A stretch of 64,000 bases of DNA from Blastobasis lacticolella (lineage: Eukaryota; Arthropoda; Insecta; Lepidoptera; Blastobasidae), in the NCBI GenBank assembly GCA_905147135.1, contig LR990048.1, positions 15,298,563 to 15,362,562 of the forward strand, in the 5' to 3' direction. Made by a program: the position numbers and the translations under genes. Under the pieces are notes generated by a model. It worked only from the letters and a program-made list of their open reading frames with translations, made no database searches and was not told the origin of the DNA. Of the stretch, positions 19,401 to 24,272 are shown in pieces. The first letter of the stretch is position 1, and each line of letters opens with the position of its first letter.

Positions 19401-21930
19401 ATCTTTGTCAGCTTCGCTTGCGTGATGCGTGTATGGTAGAAAATTGACAGCTCGAAGTTCGACTATTTCTACCAACATCTACATTGACTCTGATTGTGAA
19501 GCATCATCCGCCAATACGCCTCCTTTGTACACCGAAAGTACGTGAATTGTCTATGGACCAAGAATTTCTACCTCAAACAGCTTATGTCAGATAACGTTAG
19601 CTTATGTCAAATCCCATACATTTTTTCTACCACAAACGATTGTAGATTAACGCAACCTCTTGGCTAAGGCCACAGAGGCGTTACTAATGCGTTGGCCGCC
19701 TCTAAAGATACCTCTAATTACCTCTCGAACAGTCCTGTGTCATAGTCCAAAGGCAACACTATTCTATTCACTATTGACTATTGCATTTTTTGTATAAGCG
19801 ACATGATTTGAATTTAATATTTTTTGTGTGATTTATAGGATATGTGCATAAACTGCGGCAAATGCTACATGGCGTGCGCAGACTCAGGGTATCAGGCAAT
19901 CAAGTAAGTAGACACTGTGCATAAGCTGCGTGATAGTTGCCTTTTGTGGCAGTATTGAGACAGATCGCAACGCCCCTTTCCGCCATCAGAAGACGCGATC
20001 CGGGCAAACGCTTCATCCTTTATTTATTTAACATTTATTGTGCACAATAAATAGCATACAAAATAGACATACAGAAAAAAATCACAACAGGTACAGCTTA
20101 TTTCTAAAGAAATATCTTCCAGACGACCAACGGAAGAGAGAGGGCAAAATCGAGAGACATGTTGTGGATCTTCCAGCTATCCACACTTTGCTTTGCTTCA
20201 ACCTTTATATTGCGTACGGCTAAAGAATGGAACGCGTTGCCTGCGAGTGTGTTCCCTGATCAATATAATCTGGATGCCTTCAAGGCTAGAGTGAATAGGC
20301 TGTTCCAAGACGGGCATGCTCCATCTTCGGCCGCATCGTCACTTACCAACAGGTGAGATGGCGGTCAAATGCCTGTCTTGTCAATGTAAAAAAAAAGGCA
20401 TGCTCCATCTTTTGCTGCATCGTTACTTACCACCAGGTGAAACGGCAGCCAATTGCCTGACTAGTCTAACATTTAAAAAATGCAAAACACACATGGGTTA
20501 GTATCATGCTGTGTAATGTAAGTATGCTAAACTGTATTGCATTTCTTTTCCAGATTTGATCCAGACACACACATCCCGCACGTCACAGATGACTGCACCG
20601 GCTGCACGCTTTGTCTGTCCGTTTGCCCCATCATTGACTGCATTTCGTAAGTACCTACCGCAATCTACTACTCGAAGTACTCTTTTCTTCTTGATCATCA
20701 GCATTTCTCCGTCGAACTTTGGACATATACCACCCCCTACTTCTCGAACTAACATTTTCTAAGGTGGCAAACAAGCTTACGTATATTATAATAATATTTG
20801 GAAGCCTAGGTAGAGCTCGTCTAGTCTAAAATGACGCGCCCCACTACTTAGTTAGATGATTTCGATGTGTGAGTGCAAATATTGATAACGACACTTCATC
20901 TGTGTGGGAGCCAATGAACGACGCGTGCTCCTACGTTTGATTCTCACCGGCAACTGAATGACCAATTACAACGGCATTTGTATATGTATTGCGTCCATAT
21001 TTTAAACTTGCTTGTGTGCGTTAATGCGATAGTGGGGCGCGTCATTTTAGATTAGACGAGCTCTACTTACCTATCTGTATTTAATAGGTTTGAGTTTCGT
21101 GGTTATTCACTACATTTTAATCACGCATTGTCGGGTTCGTTACCACGGTTAGTATTGTTTTTAGCTCGATACTTCGTAGCAGCTGCATGCGTCATGCAGC
21201 TCGTGATCATGATGCATGGAACTGCGTCAAAATATCGAGATAAAAACAATGTTAACCTTGGTAAACAAACCCCATAATATATGTGTGATGAAAGTATCTG
21301 AATTTTGTTAATCTTCGAGTGCCTTCTAGCAATTTATATAATGGTATCAAGGTCTACACCTTGTTGAGAAAAAAAAGTTGCGGAAGGGCCACAGGCCACT
21401 CTAAACACTTAAATTAAGAGCATGTCATATCAACAGTAAGCAGACCCCGGGCCCCTGCGTGTGCAACCGGGATTTAATGCCAAGATGATGATGATAATGT
21501 TAAATCAACACAGTTAAAATATTGGTATAGGTATGAATGAGGTTGTTTTAAAATCTATACATAGTATAAAACAAAGTCGCTTCCCGCCGTCTGTCCTTAT
21601 GTGTCTATGTATGTATCTATGTACGCTTAGATCTTTTAAACTACGCAATGGATTTTAATGCGGTTTTCAGCAAAAGATAGACTGGTTTATAAGCAAGAAT
21701 AAAAGGGTGGGTAGGGGTAAAGTTGGTGTATGTGAACGAAGTTGCGCTGGGTCCACTAGTCTATTGCATAATATAGTATCCTAGTATATTTCGGGTCAAG
21801 ATAAAAGGTTATCATTGATTATTTATTGTTTCATCACAGAATGGTGCCCAAGAACATACCTCACGTGATCAAGAGAGGTCTCCACTATCAAGTGCATCCC
21901 GTGTCGCCTCTAGATGCAATTTGTCAATGA
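4261..21930 (+). CDS. Dpyd: Dihydropyrimidine dehydrogenase, C-terminal half (11 exons, 5' part outside window)
   Basis: The enzyme uses NADPH to reduce uracil and thymine, the first and rate-limiting step of pyrimidine breakdown, in the cytosol. Coding exons: 4261-4467, 5150-5314, 5809-5961, 6980-7100, 16122-16205, 17183-17361, 18191-18367, 19056-19292, 19839-19903, 20554-20646, 21840-21930. All junctions are GT-AG, phases agree, and they join into 523 codons plus TGA. Known family architecture is an N-terminal Fe-S domain, FAD, NADPH, an FMN barrel and a C-terminal two-cluster domain; only the last two are here, and the first exon seen begins close to the barrel boundary. I find no further exons in 1-4260, so the upstream intron exceeds 4.2 kb. 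All eight cysteines of the C-terminal clusters and the active-site NLSCPH loop are present, so this half looks functional. The fourth intron is swollen to 9 kb by an antisense BEL/Pao element. Confidence 0.96.
4620..4885 (+). mobile_element. RTE-like LINE 3' end in Dpyd intron
   Basis: Reads with one stop as a LINE reverse-transcriptase C-terminus: [12 protein letters not shown], then [10 protein letters not shown] and [11 protein letters not shown], ending in an ATGATGATAA-like microsatellite tail. These GRPxxRW and ATG-rich tail features are typical of RTE-type elements. 5' truncated and broken. Confidence 0.65.
5150..5314 (+). CDS. Dpyd: Dpyd exon b: substrate-pocket strand
   Basis: Local residues 70-124, phase 0 at both ends. 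It contains VSPRIVRG and [10 protein letters not shown]; the Asn and Glu of NIE correspond to the pyrimidine-binding residues Asn609 and Glu611 of mammalian DPD. The exon runs from acceptor acccccag to donor AAG|gttggt. Confidence 0.95.
5385..5565 (+). repeat. Dispersed repeat with TCGGGGTTTCTCCGA-type end
   Basis: Shares ATCGTAGCTCCCG, GACCGATT and the hairpin-like TCGGGGTTTCTCCGAC end with 18870-18990, 38215-38425 and 45250-45490. No coding capacity; probably a short non-autonomous DNA element used several times in this region. Confidence 0.6.
5809..5961 (+). CDS. Dpyd: Dpyd exon c: catalytic cysteine loop
   Basis: Local residues 125-175, phase 0 at both ends, from acceptor cttttcag to donor CAG|gtaact. 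It holds [19 protein letters not shown]; the Asn, Ser, Cys and His of NLSCPH match Asn668, Ser670, the catalytic acid Cys671 and His673 of mammalian DPD. Confidence 0.96.
6190..6293. repeat. Hairpin element in Dpyd intron
   Basis: Left arm 6190-6218 (begins tcgtgacccac, ends tttcacag) pairs with right arm 6265-6293 (begins ctgtgaaa, ends gggtcacga) with roughly five mismatches over 29 bp around a 46-nt loop. Looks like a minimal MITE. Confidence 0.65.
6585..6830 (-). repeat. Dispersed retroposon tail (CTGCAGGACTTAGGGCC family)
   Basis: Contains the block CAGTCCACTGCAGGACTTAG next to a CATCATCACAGCTCATAA end, which recurs inverted at 63355-63465 with a GATGATGAT-like tail. Probably a LINE or SINE 3' end; the rest has no open frame. 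Confidence 0.55.
6980..7100 (+). CDS. Dpyd: Dpyd exon d: FMN-contact lysine
   Basis: Local residues 176-215 plus one base, leaving in phase 1 at GAG G|gtaggt. It contains [15 protein letters not shown], whose lysine matches the FMN-binding Lys709. The following intron runs about 9 kb to 16122 and contains the BEL/Pao insertion, the longest gap between exons of this gene in the window. Confidence 0.94.
7250..7486 (-). repeat. BEL/Pao LTR (3' LTR of the element)
   Basis: 237 bp running TGATGGAGTT to CCTGTACA on the plus strand, i.e. TG...CA ends. It differs from the other LTR only near its edge (acagtgaac here, acagggaac there). It contains ggccggccggcc, and a TTTATTTT that could serve as a poly(A) signal in sense orientation. 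Confidence 0.93.
7655..9592 (-). CDS. env: Envelope-like protein resembling baculovirus F proteins (645 aa, intact)
   Basis: A class I fusion-protein layout. A basic furin-type site RRKR lies near residue 105, directly followed by a hydrophobic glycine-rich segment ([18 protein letters not shown]) like a fusion peptide. Then come a heptad-type helix (about 135-185), several cysteines in the ectodomain, a membrane span near 525-548 ([15 protein letters not shown]), and a basic and serine-rich tail of about 100 residues. This pattern matches the F-type envelope known from baculoviruses and from gypsy errantiviruses. The frame is open with no breaks. The first ATG (9590-9592) leaves no proper signal peptide, but the same frame is open upstream to 9697 and encodes a hydrophobic run ([12 protein letters not shown]), so the real protein probably starts by splicing from upstream. 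Confidence 0.88.
   Translation of the reverse strand: MFLISPSVQQEHSNIQVTPLWHNQTFYFDKIADMQYIKDDWKLIIYYNMSTYWLGLDNVKRYVKHLREVATGEQYQYIVSQLVHELREVQHYDSILHGRSTNRRKRGLINGVGYIANSLFGVLDDRFAQQYQNDIEKIKLNENHLQTLIKNQTTIIESEFNILRRNEDVMNKQFSFIQENLRTFYTFRSEQQTATTIVASALTANIIISNIRRIQHTLIDTVTDIAQGHINPQLLNPDQLQWQFNFISGHLKGDLTIPVEKDDIRDIYKLLHVSAKVHNNYLLIELKIPLVSYESYQLDRIISVPVYNNNKMIYLISKLPYVAFNLQRDLAVWISETDLQSCMHTSSSKLLCSLNKPVYNTKINNSICDLKLMDNFMISNENPHCDIRISTCEERWIKLQRPNVWLYSCCQECNIRMFCPSGIFIKVLKGSGLITVGQGCTIKSSTFTIFAHNNFINQAHIQPDIDVPEESILNSLTNTSLPYDVTNITIISNHDKIWQNIKTKIDDLNAQSSQELSVHDVHQYTISYGTLTIMLIILLGGLIWYIRLRKRTSSRDHSGAGSAPAAVCVEPTASAECSDSEVVKVTRKVRYSASEMSKSVPNIDLSTPPVGSSARKGLSKSVQSVDQGSSPVFARSMFPSVKCRK
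9612..15140 (-). CDS. gag-pol: BEL/Pao Gag-Pol polyprotein (1842 aa, intact)
   Basis: Single open frame, no stops, ATG at 15138-15140. In order: a Gag region with the DUF1759-type fold (about 60-370, e.g. [20 protein letters not shown]), cysteine-rich knuckles (about 427-490, [13 protein letters not shown] then CKQCNLEH), aspartic protease with the [10 protein letters not shown] active site (about 555-575), reverse transcriptase with YMDD near 960, RNase H ([11 protein letters not shown] near 1130), the integrase zinc module (HITTLHGG to CVKC, about 1443-1485) and DDE core (HTGIDFTG near 1515, YTDNGTNF near 1587, [10 protein letters not shown] near 1640), then a C-terminal DUF5641-like domain ([18 protein letters not shown], about 1770-1790). 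It makes virus-like particles and copies and inserts the element. A single Gag-Pol frame without frameshift is normal for BEL/Pao. Its stop lies 19 nt before the env ATG. Confidence 0.97.
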   Translation of the reverse strand: MAASLFERQNEILESIKRMEVNFNKDSAQRKTPDYLEKRLDTLNNLWAGFHQNHEVLLTDFKDKSHEYFIKDIYKVTRSLYESLMQVFSTYKQDKQDRGTNHNDKIVELLAQQRTNFRAFNRLVNSIDLESITEKWELEDELRNIKSRWNTIDCLHLQIDNIIQGADSFYEAEFGKHEQVYKRIKRELNQKLSSTTHLHHATPQLEIPVFMGKYSQWPTFFDLFSEAIHNNNMLTKTQKMHHLKGKLKGEAERLIQHLHISADNYDSAWDILQHRYNNRQLLFTNQIEILLNQPNVNKPSSFELKKLHDTSMECIHAIHNLGVDTTSWDPLLVHLLSKKLDLVTYSDYKEARKAPRELPSLEEFTRFLEEKFLALEPLQRRERDNNASSRPQSSYPAKPFTFRRPQNNYKQQFSPQNHQAVVTRTNKCSICNYNHELYQCRKFINLSPDDKLKTILNMNICPNCLYKHYGKPCISTKRCKQCNLEHNTLLHAAYAHNSPYGSTKPTAPLPPAAAHTSPSFAQYQKMHAVNHVANENEEVLLTTITVNVKASNGTYITLRALLDQGSQISLISECAAQFLNLPRQKFHASVSGIGSGAKQGKGVVNITCQSIYGDYEFTTQALVISKVINNLPNNSFSKQQWSHLRNINLADPEYNVSKPIDMLLDASVYSQIIMNGLIKGPENGPIAQQTKLGWILSGCVPTFHCNVVINNLEEIAQFWELEDVSGPSTSCNEDQFCEQFYLSTTARLPDGRYEVALPMQPGFENQLGASRSKAVAQFKQLEHKMTKNTDFARKYKEFIKEYQDLGHMQEIEQLNDPHCFLPHHGVLKLDSTTTKLRTVFNASSKTTSGSSLNDVMARGPNLQQDLLSLILKWRTFKFVITADIEKMFRLIFIRPQDQLLQCIIWRDSIDEPLKQYQLTTVTYGTKAAPYLEMRTLRQLAQEDADKYPLAAQAINTSFYMDDLLSGHGSKEQALELQRQLIEMLKGAGMNLRKWSSNEPGVIKQLSPDQIATPFEFKSAESRKTLGLTWNPATDKFYFQSKHPDCKPENISKRQLLAEISKIFDPLGWLSPLTIRAKILFQKTWRSSLSWDDDLSKDIQTEWLNLKRDLQNIHKFEISRYLGPLNNLTQIHGFCDASEKAYGCCIYAITSDSKGEYTSTLVAAKTKLAPLNKKSTLPRLELCGALLLAELMKRVVESLSVKNIKIYTWSDSMIVLGWLNGENSRWKQFVANRVQKILNIIPSSNWRHVRSEENAADCASRGLKLEQLQDHSLWWQGPEWLLNFSPTTIEQQHYQPPDVEIKKTNVNAALHEHRPTFVMELLYKYSSISHVARTTAWVSRFIAKLRNKNKRDYDLNNYHAELTTSEINQAYCLIIKEIQMHEFSEDIHLLQSKGHVHTNSKLLSLNPFIDDNGLLRVGGRLLNSRISHSAKHPIILPNHSRLTELIINQAHITTLHGGPKLTLSYLRERYWIISGIRTVKLQLRHCVKCRRFNPENRQQLMADLPEPRVTPSRPFTHTGIDFTGQVDLRASKGRGIRSHKGYIAVFICLSTKAVHLELVSDLSTAAFLAALYRFISRRGTPQHIYTDNGTNFVGANRLLKEEYQAIISTIQDNHIIRNTNEMNIVWHFNAPSWPSAGGLWEAAVKSMKYHLKRVIGEQKLTYEEFITLLYQIEACLNSRPLCLLTENADDDCLTPGHFLIGDSLLSRPQAESENINLTTRWRLVQNINKQFWKIWSSEYLQQLQSRSKWRVTKQDININDIVLIKDENLPPGKWALGRVIQLHPGPDGHVRVVTLKTHNRQHVKRPITKLSALPVNDVSSDNTRQESTDHGQARQERRKPTLF
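15141..15477 (-). other. Untranslated leader of the BEL/Pao element
   Basis: About 330 nt between the LTR and the gag-pol ATG. It has no ORF of note and is strikingly rich in TGATAT on the plus strand (at least six between 15241 and 15420), part of a pattern seen along the whole element. A packaging or dimerisation role is possible but inferred only. Confidence 0.6.
15457..15470 (-). promoter_or_regulatory. Likely primer binding site
   Basis: Seven bases inside the 5' LTR the sense strand reads TGGTCCTTCGAATC, which begins with the TGG complementary to a tRNA CCA end and includes a T-arm-like complement. The priming tRNA is not assigned. Confidence 0.6.
15478..15714 (-). repeat. BEL/Pao LTR (5' LTR of the element)
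   Basis: 237 bp, nearly identical to 7250-7486. As the 5' LTR on the minus strand it should carry the promoter for genomic RNA. Followed at 15715 by the CACAC target duplication. Confidence 0.93.
15725..16080 (-). repeat. SINE family 1, decayed, with internal 21-bp tandem repeat
   Basis: Minus-strand copy directly beside the BEL/Pao insertion. It contains three and a half copies of a 21-bp unit beginning gtcattggtacctacataaa at 15887-15950. The head recurs at 16035-16075 as a near palindrome (TTGGTGG...CCACCAA). Confidence 0.65.
16122..16205 (+). CDS. Dpyd: Dpyd exon e: Asn-Thr substrate motif
   Basis: An 84-nt exon, phase 1 to phase 1, completing codon 216 and running to codon 243. It reads [16 protein letters not shown], with the Asn-Thr pair matching pyrimidine-binding Asn736 and Thr737. 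The acceptor is tccaacag and the donor G|gtatgt. It is too short to appear as an independent open frame. Confidence 0.93.
16825..17120 (+). mobile_element. LINE 3' end (jockey-type), in Dpyd intron
   Basis: Reads in pieces as a LINE C-terminus (RTAKERN, then [17 protein letters not shown] text) and ends in an A-rich tail (taaaaaaaatt). The same end occurs at 19970-20485 and at the 3' end of the longer LINE at 38955-41785. 5' truncated and frameshifted. Confidence 0.7.
17183..17361 (+). CDS. Dpyd: Dpyd exon f: phosphate-binding half of the barrel
   Basis: Completes codon 244 and runs to codon 303, leaving in phase 0 at CAG|gtgatg. It contains [13 protein letters not shown] and the glycine-rich [14 protein letters not shown] that binds the FMN phosphate in this fold. 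The acceptor is cctccacag. Confidence 0.94.
17362..18190. other. Dpyd intron holding a hairpin and a SINE family 2 copy
   Basis: 17441-17451 and 17473-17483 form an 11-bp inverted repeat (aaccgaagtta), with an outer gcttgc/gcaagc pair. 17825-18060 is a plus-strand SINE family 2 copy whose tail includes GGGGCTAGATGGCGCCGTG. No other gene seen. Confidence 0.55.
18191..18367 (+). CDS. Dpyd: Dpyd exon g: barrel C-terminus
   Basis: Local residues 304-362, phase 0 at both ends, from acceptor cttccccag to donor AAG|gtcagt. It begins [16 protein letters not shown] and ends [12 protein letters not shown]. The last 20 or so codons recur about 230 bp downstream as a partial exon copy (see 18590-18658). 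Confidence 0.94.
18370..18540 (+). repeat. Dispersed repeat (ACGGCAGACAAACAGCC family)
   Basis: The segment starting just after the exon donor and running through CCACCTGACGGAAAGTGGTC to CATAGTCCAAAGG recurs in the next intron at 19305-19755, where it is split by about 270 bp of unrelated sequence, and partly at 16236-16290 inverted. No coding frame. Confidence 0.6.
18590..18658 (+). other. Partial second copy of Dpyd exon g
   Basis: The 3' third of the preceding exon is repeated here with the same reading frame and a consensus-like donor, AAG|gttagt. Over the 19 codons from Ala-Phe to the terminal Lys I see five synonymous changes and one replacement (Arg to Gln). Weaker protein similarity reaches about 12 codons further 5', but I find no convincing acceptor and the first half of the exon is missing. 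It may be a dying exon duplicate or an alternative exon with a non-obvious acceptor. Confidence 0.7.
19056..19292 (+). CDS. Dpyd: Dpyd exon h: linker between barrel and ferredoxin domain
   Basis: Local residues 363-441, phase 0 at both ends, from acceptor tcctcag to donor GAC|gtaagt. It reads [15 protein letters not shown] at the start and [10 protein letters not shown] at the end. The middle ([16 protein letters not shown]) is the least conserved part of the half-protein, as expected for the surface linker before the Fe-S domain. Confidence 0.94.
19305..19755 (+). repeat. Second copy of the ACGGCAGA repeat, interrupted
   Basis: Left part 19305-19390 and right part 19665-19755 match 18370-18540. 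The 19391-19664 interior is an insertion without visible terminal repeats or coding frame. Confidence 0.55.
19839..19903 (+). CDS. Dpyd: Dpyd exon i: first C-terminal [4Fe-4S] motif
   Basis: Local residues 442-462 plus two bases, ending AA|gtaagt. It contains [11 protein letters not shown] with the spacing C-x2-C-x2-C-x3-C. In this family the C-terminal clusters carry electrons from the partner subunit toward FMN. The 65-nt exon is recognisable only by translation and splice phase. Confidence 0.95.
19970..20485 (+). mobile_element. LINE 3' end (jockey-type), second intronic copy
   Basis: Contains an [20 protein letters not shown] C-terminal frame and [13 protein letters not shown], followed by an A-run and a second, shorter copy of the 3' end (from 20396), so the tail is duplicated. 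Same family as 16825-17120 and 38955-41785. Confidence 0.75.
20554..20646 (+). CDS. Dpyd: Dpyd exon j: second C-terminal [4Fe-4S] motif
   Basis: Completes Lys463, runs to codon 493 and leaves in phase 2 at TC|gtaagt. It contains [11 protein letters not shown], the second ferredoxin-type cluster motif. The acceptor is ttttccag. Confidence 0.95.
20807..21066. mobile_element. MITE with about 35-bp terminal inverted repeats, copy 1
   Basis: Ends are tagagctcgtctagtctaaa and its near-exact inverse, continuing through ATGACGCGCCCCACTA. A second copy in opposite orientation lies at 26051-26313. Non-coding; inserted in the last Dpyd intron. The target duplication is not clear. Confidence 0.85.
21554..21759 (+). 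mobile_element. Short Helitron-like element in last Dpyd intron
   Basis: About 206 bp starting TCTATACATAGTATAAA and ending GGGTCCACTAG, with flanking A and T and no target duplication. These are the 5'-TC, 3'-CTAG and A|T insertion marks of Helitrons; the CGCAATGGATTTTAATGCGG interior is common to lepidopteran non-autonomous members. Confidence 0.7.
21840..21930 (+). CDS. Dpyd: Dpyd last coding exon and stop
   Basis: Begins after atcacag, completes a Ser codon and reads [13 protein letters not shown] to a TGA at 21928-21930. The tail is short and ends without an obvious peroxisomal or other targeting signal. Confidence 0.9.
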
Positions 21931-21969
21931 TGCTTATTATATCAGAGTTGTTTGTTAAGTGATTGTGGA

Positions 21970-21975
21970 AATAAA
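21970..21975 (+). terminator. Dpyd poly(A) signal
   Basis: A canonical AATAAA 40 bp after the Dpyd stop codon, in the right orientation and with no competing signal between, so the 3' UTR is probably about 60 nt. Confidence 0.8.
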
Positions 21976-22727
21976 GAATATGTGTACATATATACAAAAT
22001 AATTAATGTTTTCAATATTTTCCTTTACCTAAAGTTTAGGATCATTCGGCTTGATACAGGTTGGTTTTAAATTGATGATTGAAAGGGCGTACCGTATGTA
22101 TGTGCTCGTGATAAAAAAAAAACTTTTACTATGGCACTAACTCTGAAATCGCAAAAAAACTGCTGTTTCATACGTTTTGGCAGAATTCGATTTCGATTTT
22201 CGTACGAAATAGTATATACGAAATAAATTTTCGAAAAGTTAGTGCCAATCAATATTGGAGTAAATATTCAATACTAGAGTCTATGTTTTCGTAGAAGGAG
22301 AGAGAGGACTTGGTTGTGCGCTGAGGGCGATATAACTCTAGCTAGGCCTTCGATTTGTATTGAAGTAAGCGAGAAAAAACTTTATTTCTCGCGCGACTGA
22401 GGCCGTCATGCTACGCAATCAGATGGGACAATGAGTAACGGCATTCCTGTAGAATGATTGACTCTGCGATCTCAAGAGTGGAAATGTACTATAGATAGCC
22501 AATACTAACAATATTACTCTTCTTTTCGTCTCTATTGTACCTACAATTGTTTACATATGAAACACAATATGCATGCATCAGATAACATGCATGCAATGTA
22601 TCAGATAGATTTAATTGATATGGTTTCAATTCGTTCGCTTAATAACTTCTTGTTACTTTTAAGATAAGATAATCGGAAAGATATTTTACAATGATTTTAC
22701 CCCTTATAATAATAAATAAATAAATAA
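21976..22727. other. Intergenic, Dpyd to fucosyltransferase side
   Basis: AT-rich, no gene seen. A weak inverted pair (ggcactaact near 22135 and agttagtgcc near 22240) suggests an old MITE. Confidence 0.4.
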
Positions 22728-22975
22728 CCGTGGACAAATTCACACAGCGCCATCTAGCCCAAAAGTAAGCAAAGCTTGTGTTATGGATGCTAGATAACTG
22801 ATAAACTACTTATATACTTTTAAATACATACTTATTATATATAGAACACCCAGACCCATAACAGAAATTAAAATTCATCGTTTCAATTTCTGCTCGGCCG
22901 GGAATCCAACCTGGGACCTCTTGCGTGGCAGACAGGCATGTTGACCACTGAACCACTCAGTACATTATTACAATA
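22728..22975 (-). repeat. SINE family 2, nearly complete
   Basis: Inverse of the 17825-18060 copy: tail GCGCCATCTAGCCC, body ACCCATAACAGAAATTAAA, and head GGAATCCAACCTGGGACC plus TGTTGACCACTGAACCACTCAG (inverted B and A boxes). Confidence 0.75.
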
Positions 22976-23461
22976 TTATTATTGTTACAATATTCCATCC
23001 AACTAACCAAATAAACGGCATATTCGGAGTTGTATAATTATTATCTGTGGTATTTCCGGGTGCTTTCGGCTGAACTTCCCGTTACTACTGATAACTGCGT
23101 AAATTAATATTTACATAAATGAGAGTATGTAATTTCGTTAGTCATGATAAATACTTCTGTTATTTTTAGGGTTATACGATGAATATGAGTTGTTATTAAA
23201 TCTCTGGTGTCGGAGGCCAAGATCCACTTTGGCTCGCTGAGCCAGCGCAGTAAGTAAGTATTAAAACTAATACTTAATTAATTAGTATGTCAACTCTGGC
23301 GAGATGTCTGACAAAAAGTGTAGAGTGACAGATGGAGTTTTCTCCAGTAGAAAAGTTTTGTAAAGTTCATCGTAAACATTTTAAAAATCAAATAAGTATT
23401 TAGATTGGGAAACAGAATATACCGAGATCACTCTGTTCGTTTATTTATACTTTCCGGCCCG

Positions 23462-23690
23462 TATTCATCATATCAGCCAGAAGTCGCCCACTGCTGAGAT
23501 CTCCACAAAGGCCGGCCCTGTGCCTTCCACATCCAGCTGGTACCTGCGATCTTTATCAGGTCGTCGGTCCACCTTGTGGGAGGCCTACCCACGCTGCGTC
23601 CTACCCACCTGGCCCGTATTATATCTATTATATAACGTGGTGCTGATTTAAGTTTCACCACAGTACTGCCCGCCACAAATTTAAAGTTTC
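23462..23690 (-). mobile_element. RTE-like LINE 3' fragment
   Basis: Minus-strand reading includes GRPPTRWTDDLIKIAG, the conserved C-terminal GRPxTRWxDD motif. Same family as 54470-55300; 5' truncated. Confidence 0.7.
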
Positions 23691-23699
23691 ACCTAAATG

Positions 23700-24070
23700 A
23701 GTGGCGGCCTAGGTAGGTTAGGAAACCGTATACTTTTCAAGAAACTTTCTGCCGCCAATGACCGATAGTATGGAATAGCGGTATTCTCGACCCGATACAA
23801 GATCCCTTAATGAACGGGCCTTCCCCACATTCGTCACCAATAAGAGCAGGGATCACTTATAACAAGGAAAAGAAACCTACATAACCGCCTATTATAATGG
23901 GGTTGGTGCGAGGCAGCGGCATGCCAGTGCGGCTGCCCTGAGCAGTCAGTAAATCATATTATATTTGAATGTCCGGATACCAAGTACAGCGGGCAAGCGG
24001 ATGATTTTCAGACCCTTTCGGCCGAAGCTCTCGCCTACTTGACGAAATGTAAATTGAAAATTTAAGTAGC
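23700..24070 (+). mobile_element. LINE C-terminal fragment with zinc-finger-like end
   Basis: Broken frame ending CQCGCPEQSVNHIIFECPDT, the CxC...H...C pattern found at the C-terminus of RNase H-bearing LINEs (I, R1 and jockey groups). Stops interrupt it and no 5' portion is present. Confidence 0.55.
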
Positions 24071-24227
24071 AGTAGGAACTTAAAAGCCATACGATAAATA
24101 AATAAAATAATAAATTCGTAGACTGGAAATGAGTAGGTGTAGTAGTAGGTGTTTTCTGATGTCATTTCAAGACTGCGATGTCGAGAGTGGAAGAAAACTT
24201 CATACATAACAACATATCGTTTATGCT

Positions 24228-24233
24228 TTTATT
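24228..24233 (-). terminator. Poly(A) signal of the fucosyltransferase
   Basis: AATAAA on the minus strand about 40 nt after the TAA at 24273-24275. Confidence 0.7.
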
Positions 24234-24272
24234 TGATGGAAGTATTTAAGGTAGATTATCACAGATGAGATG

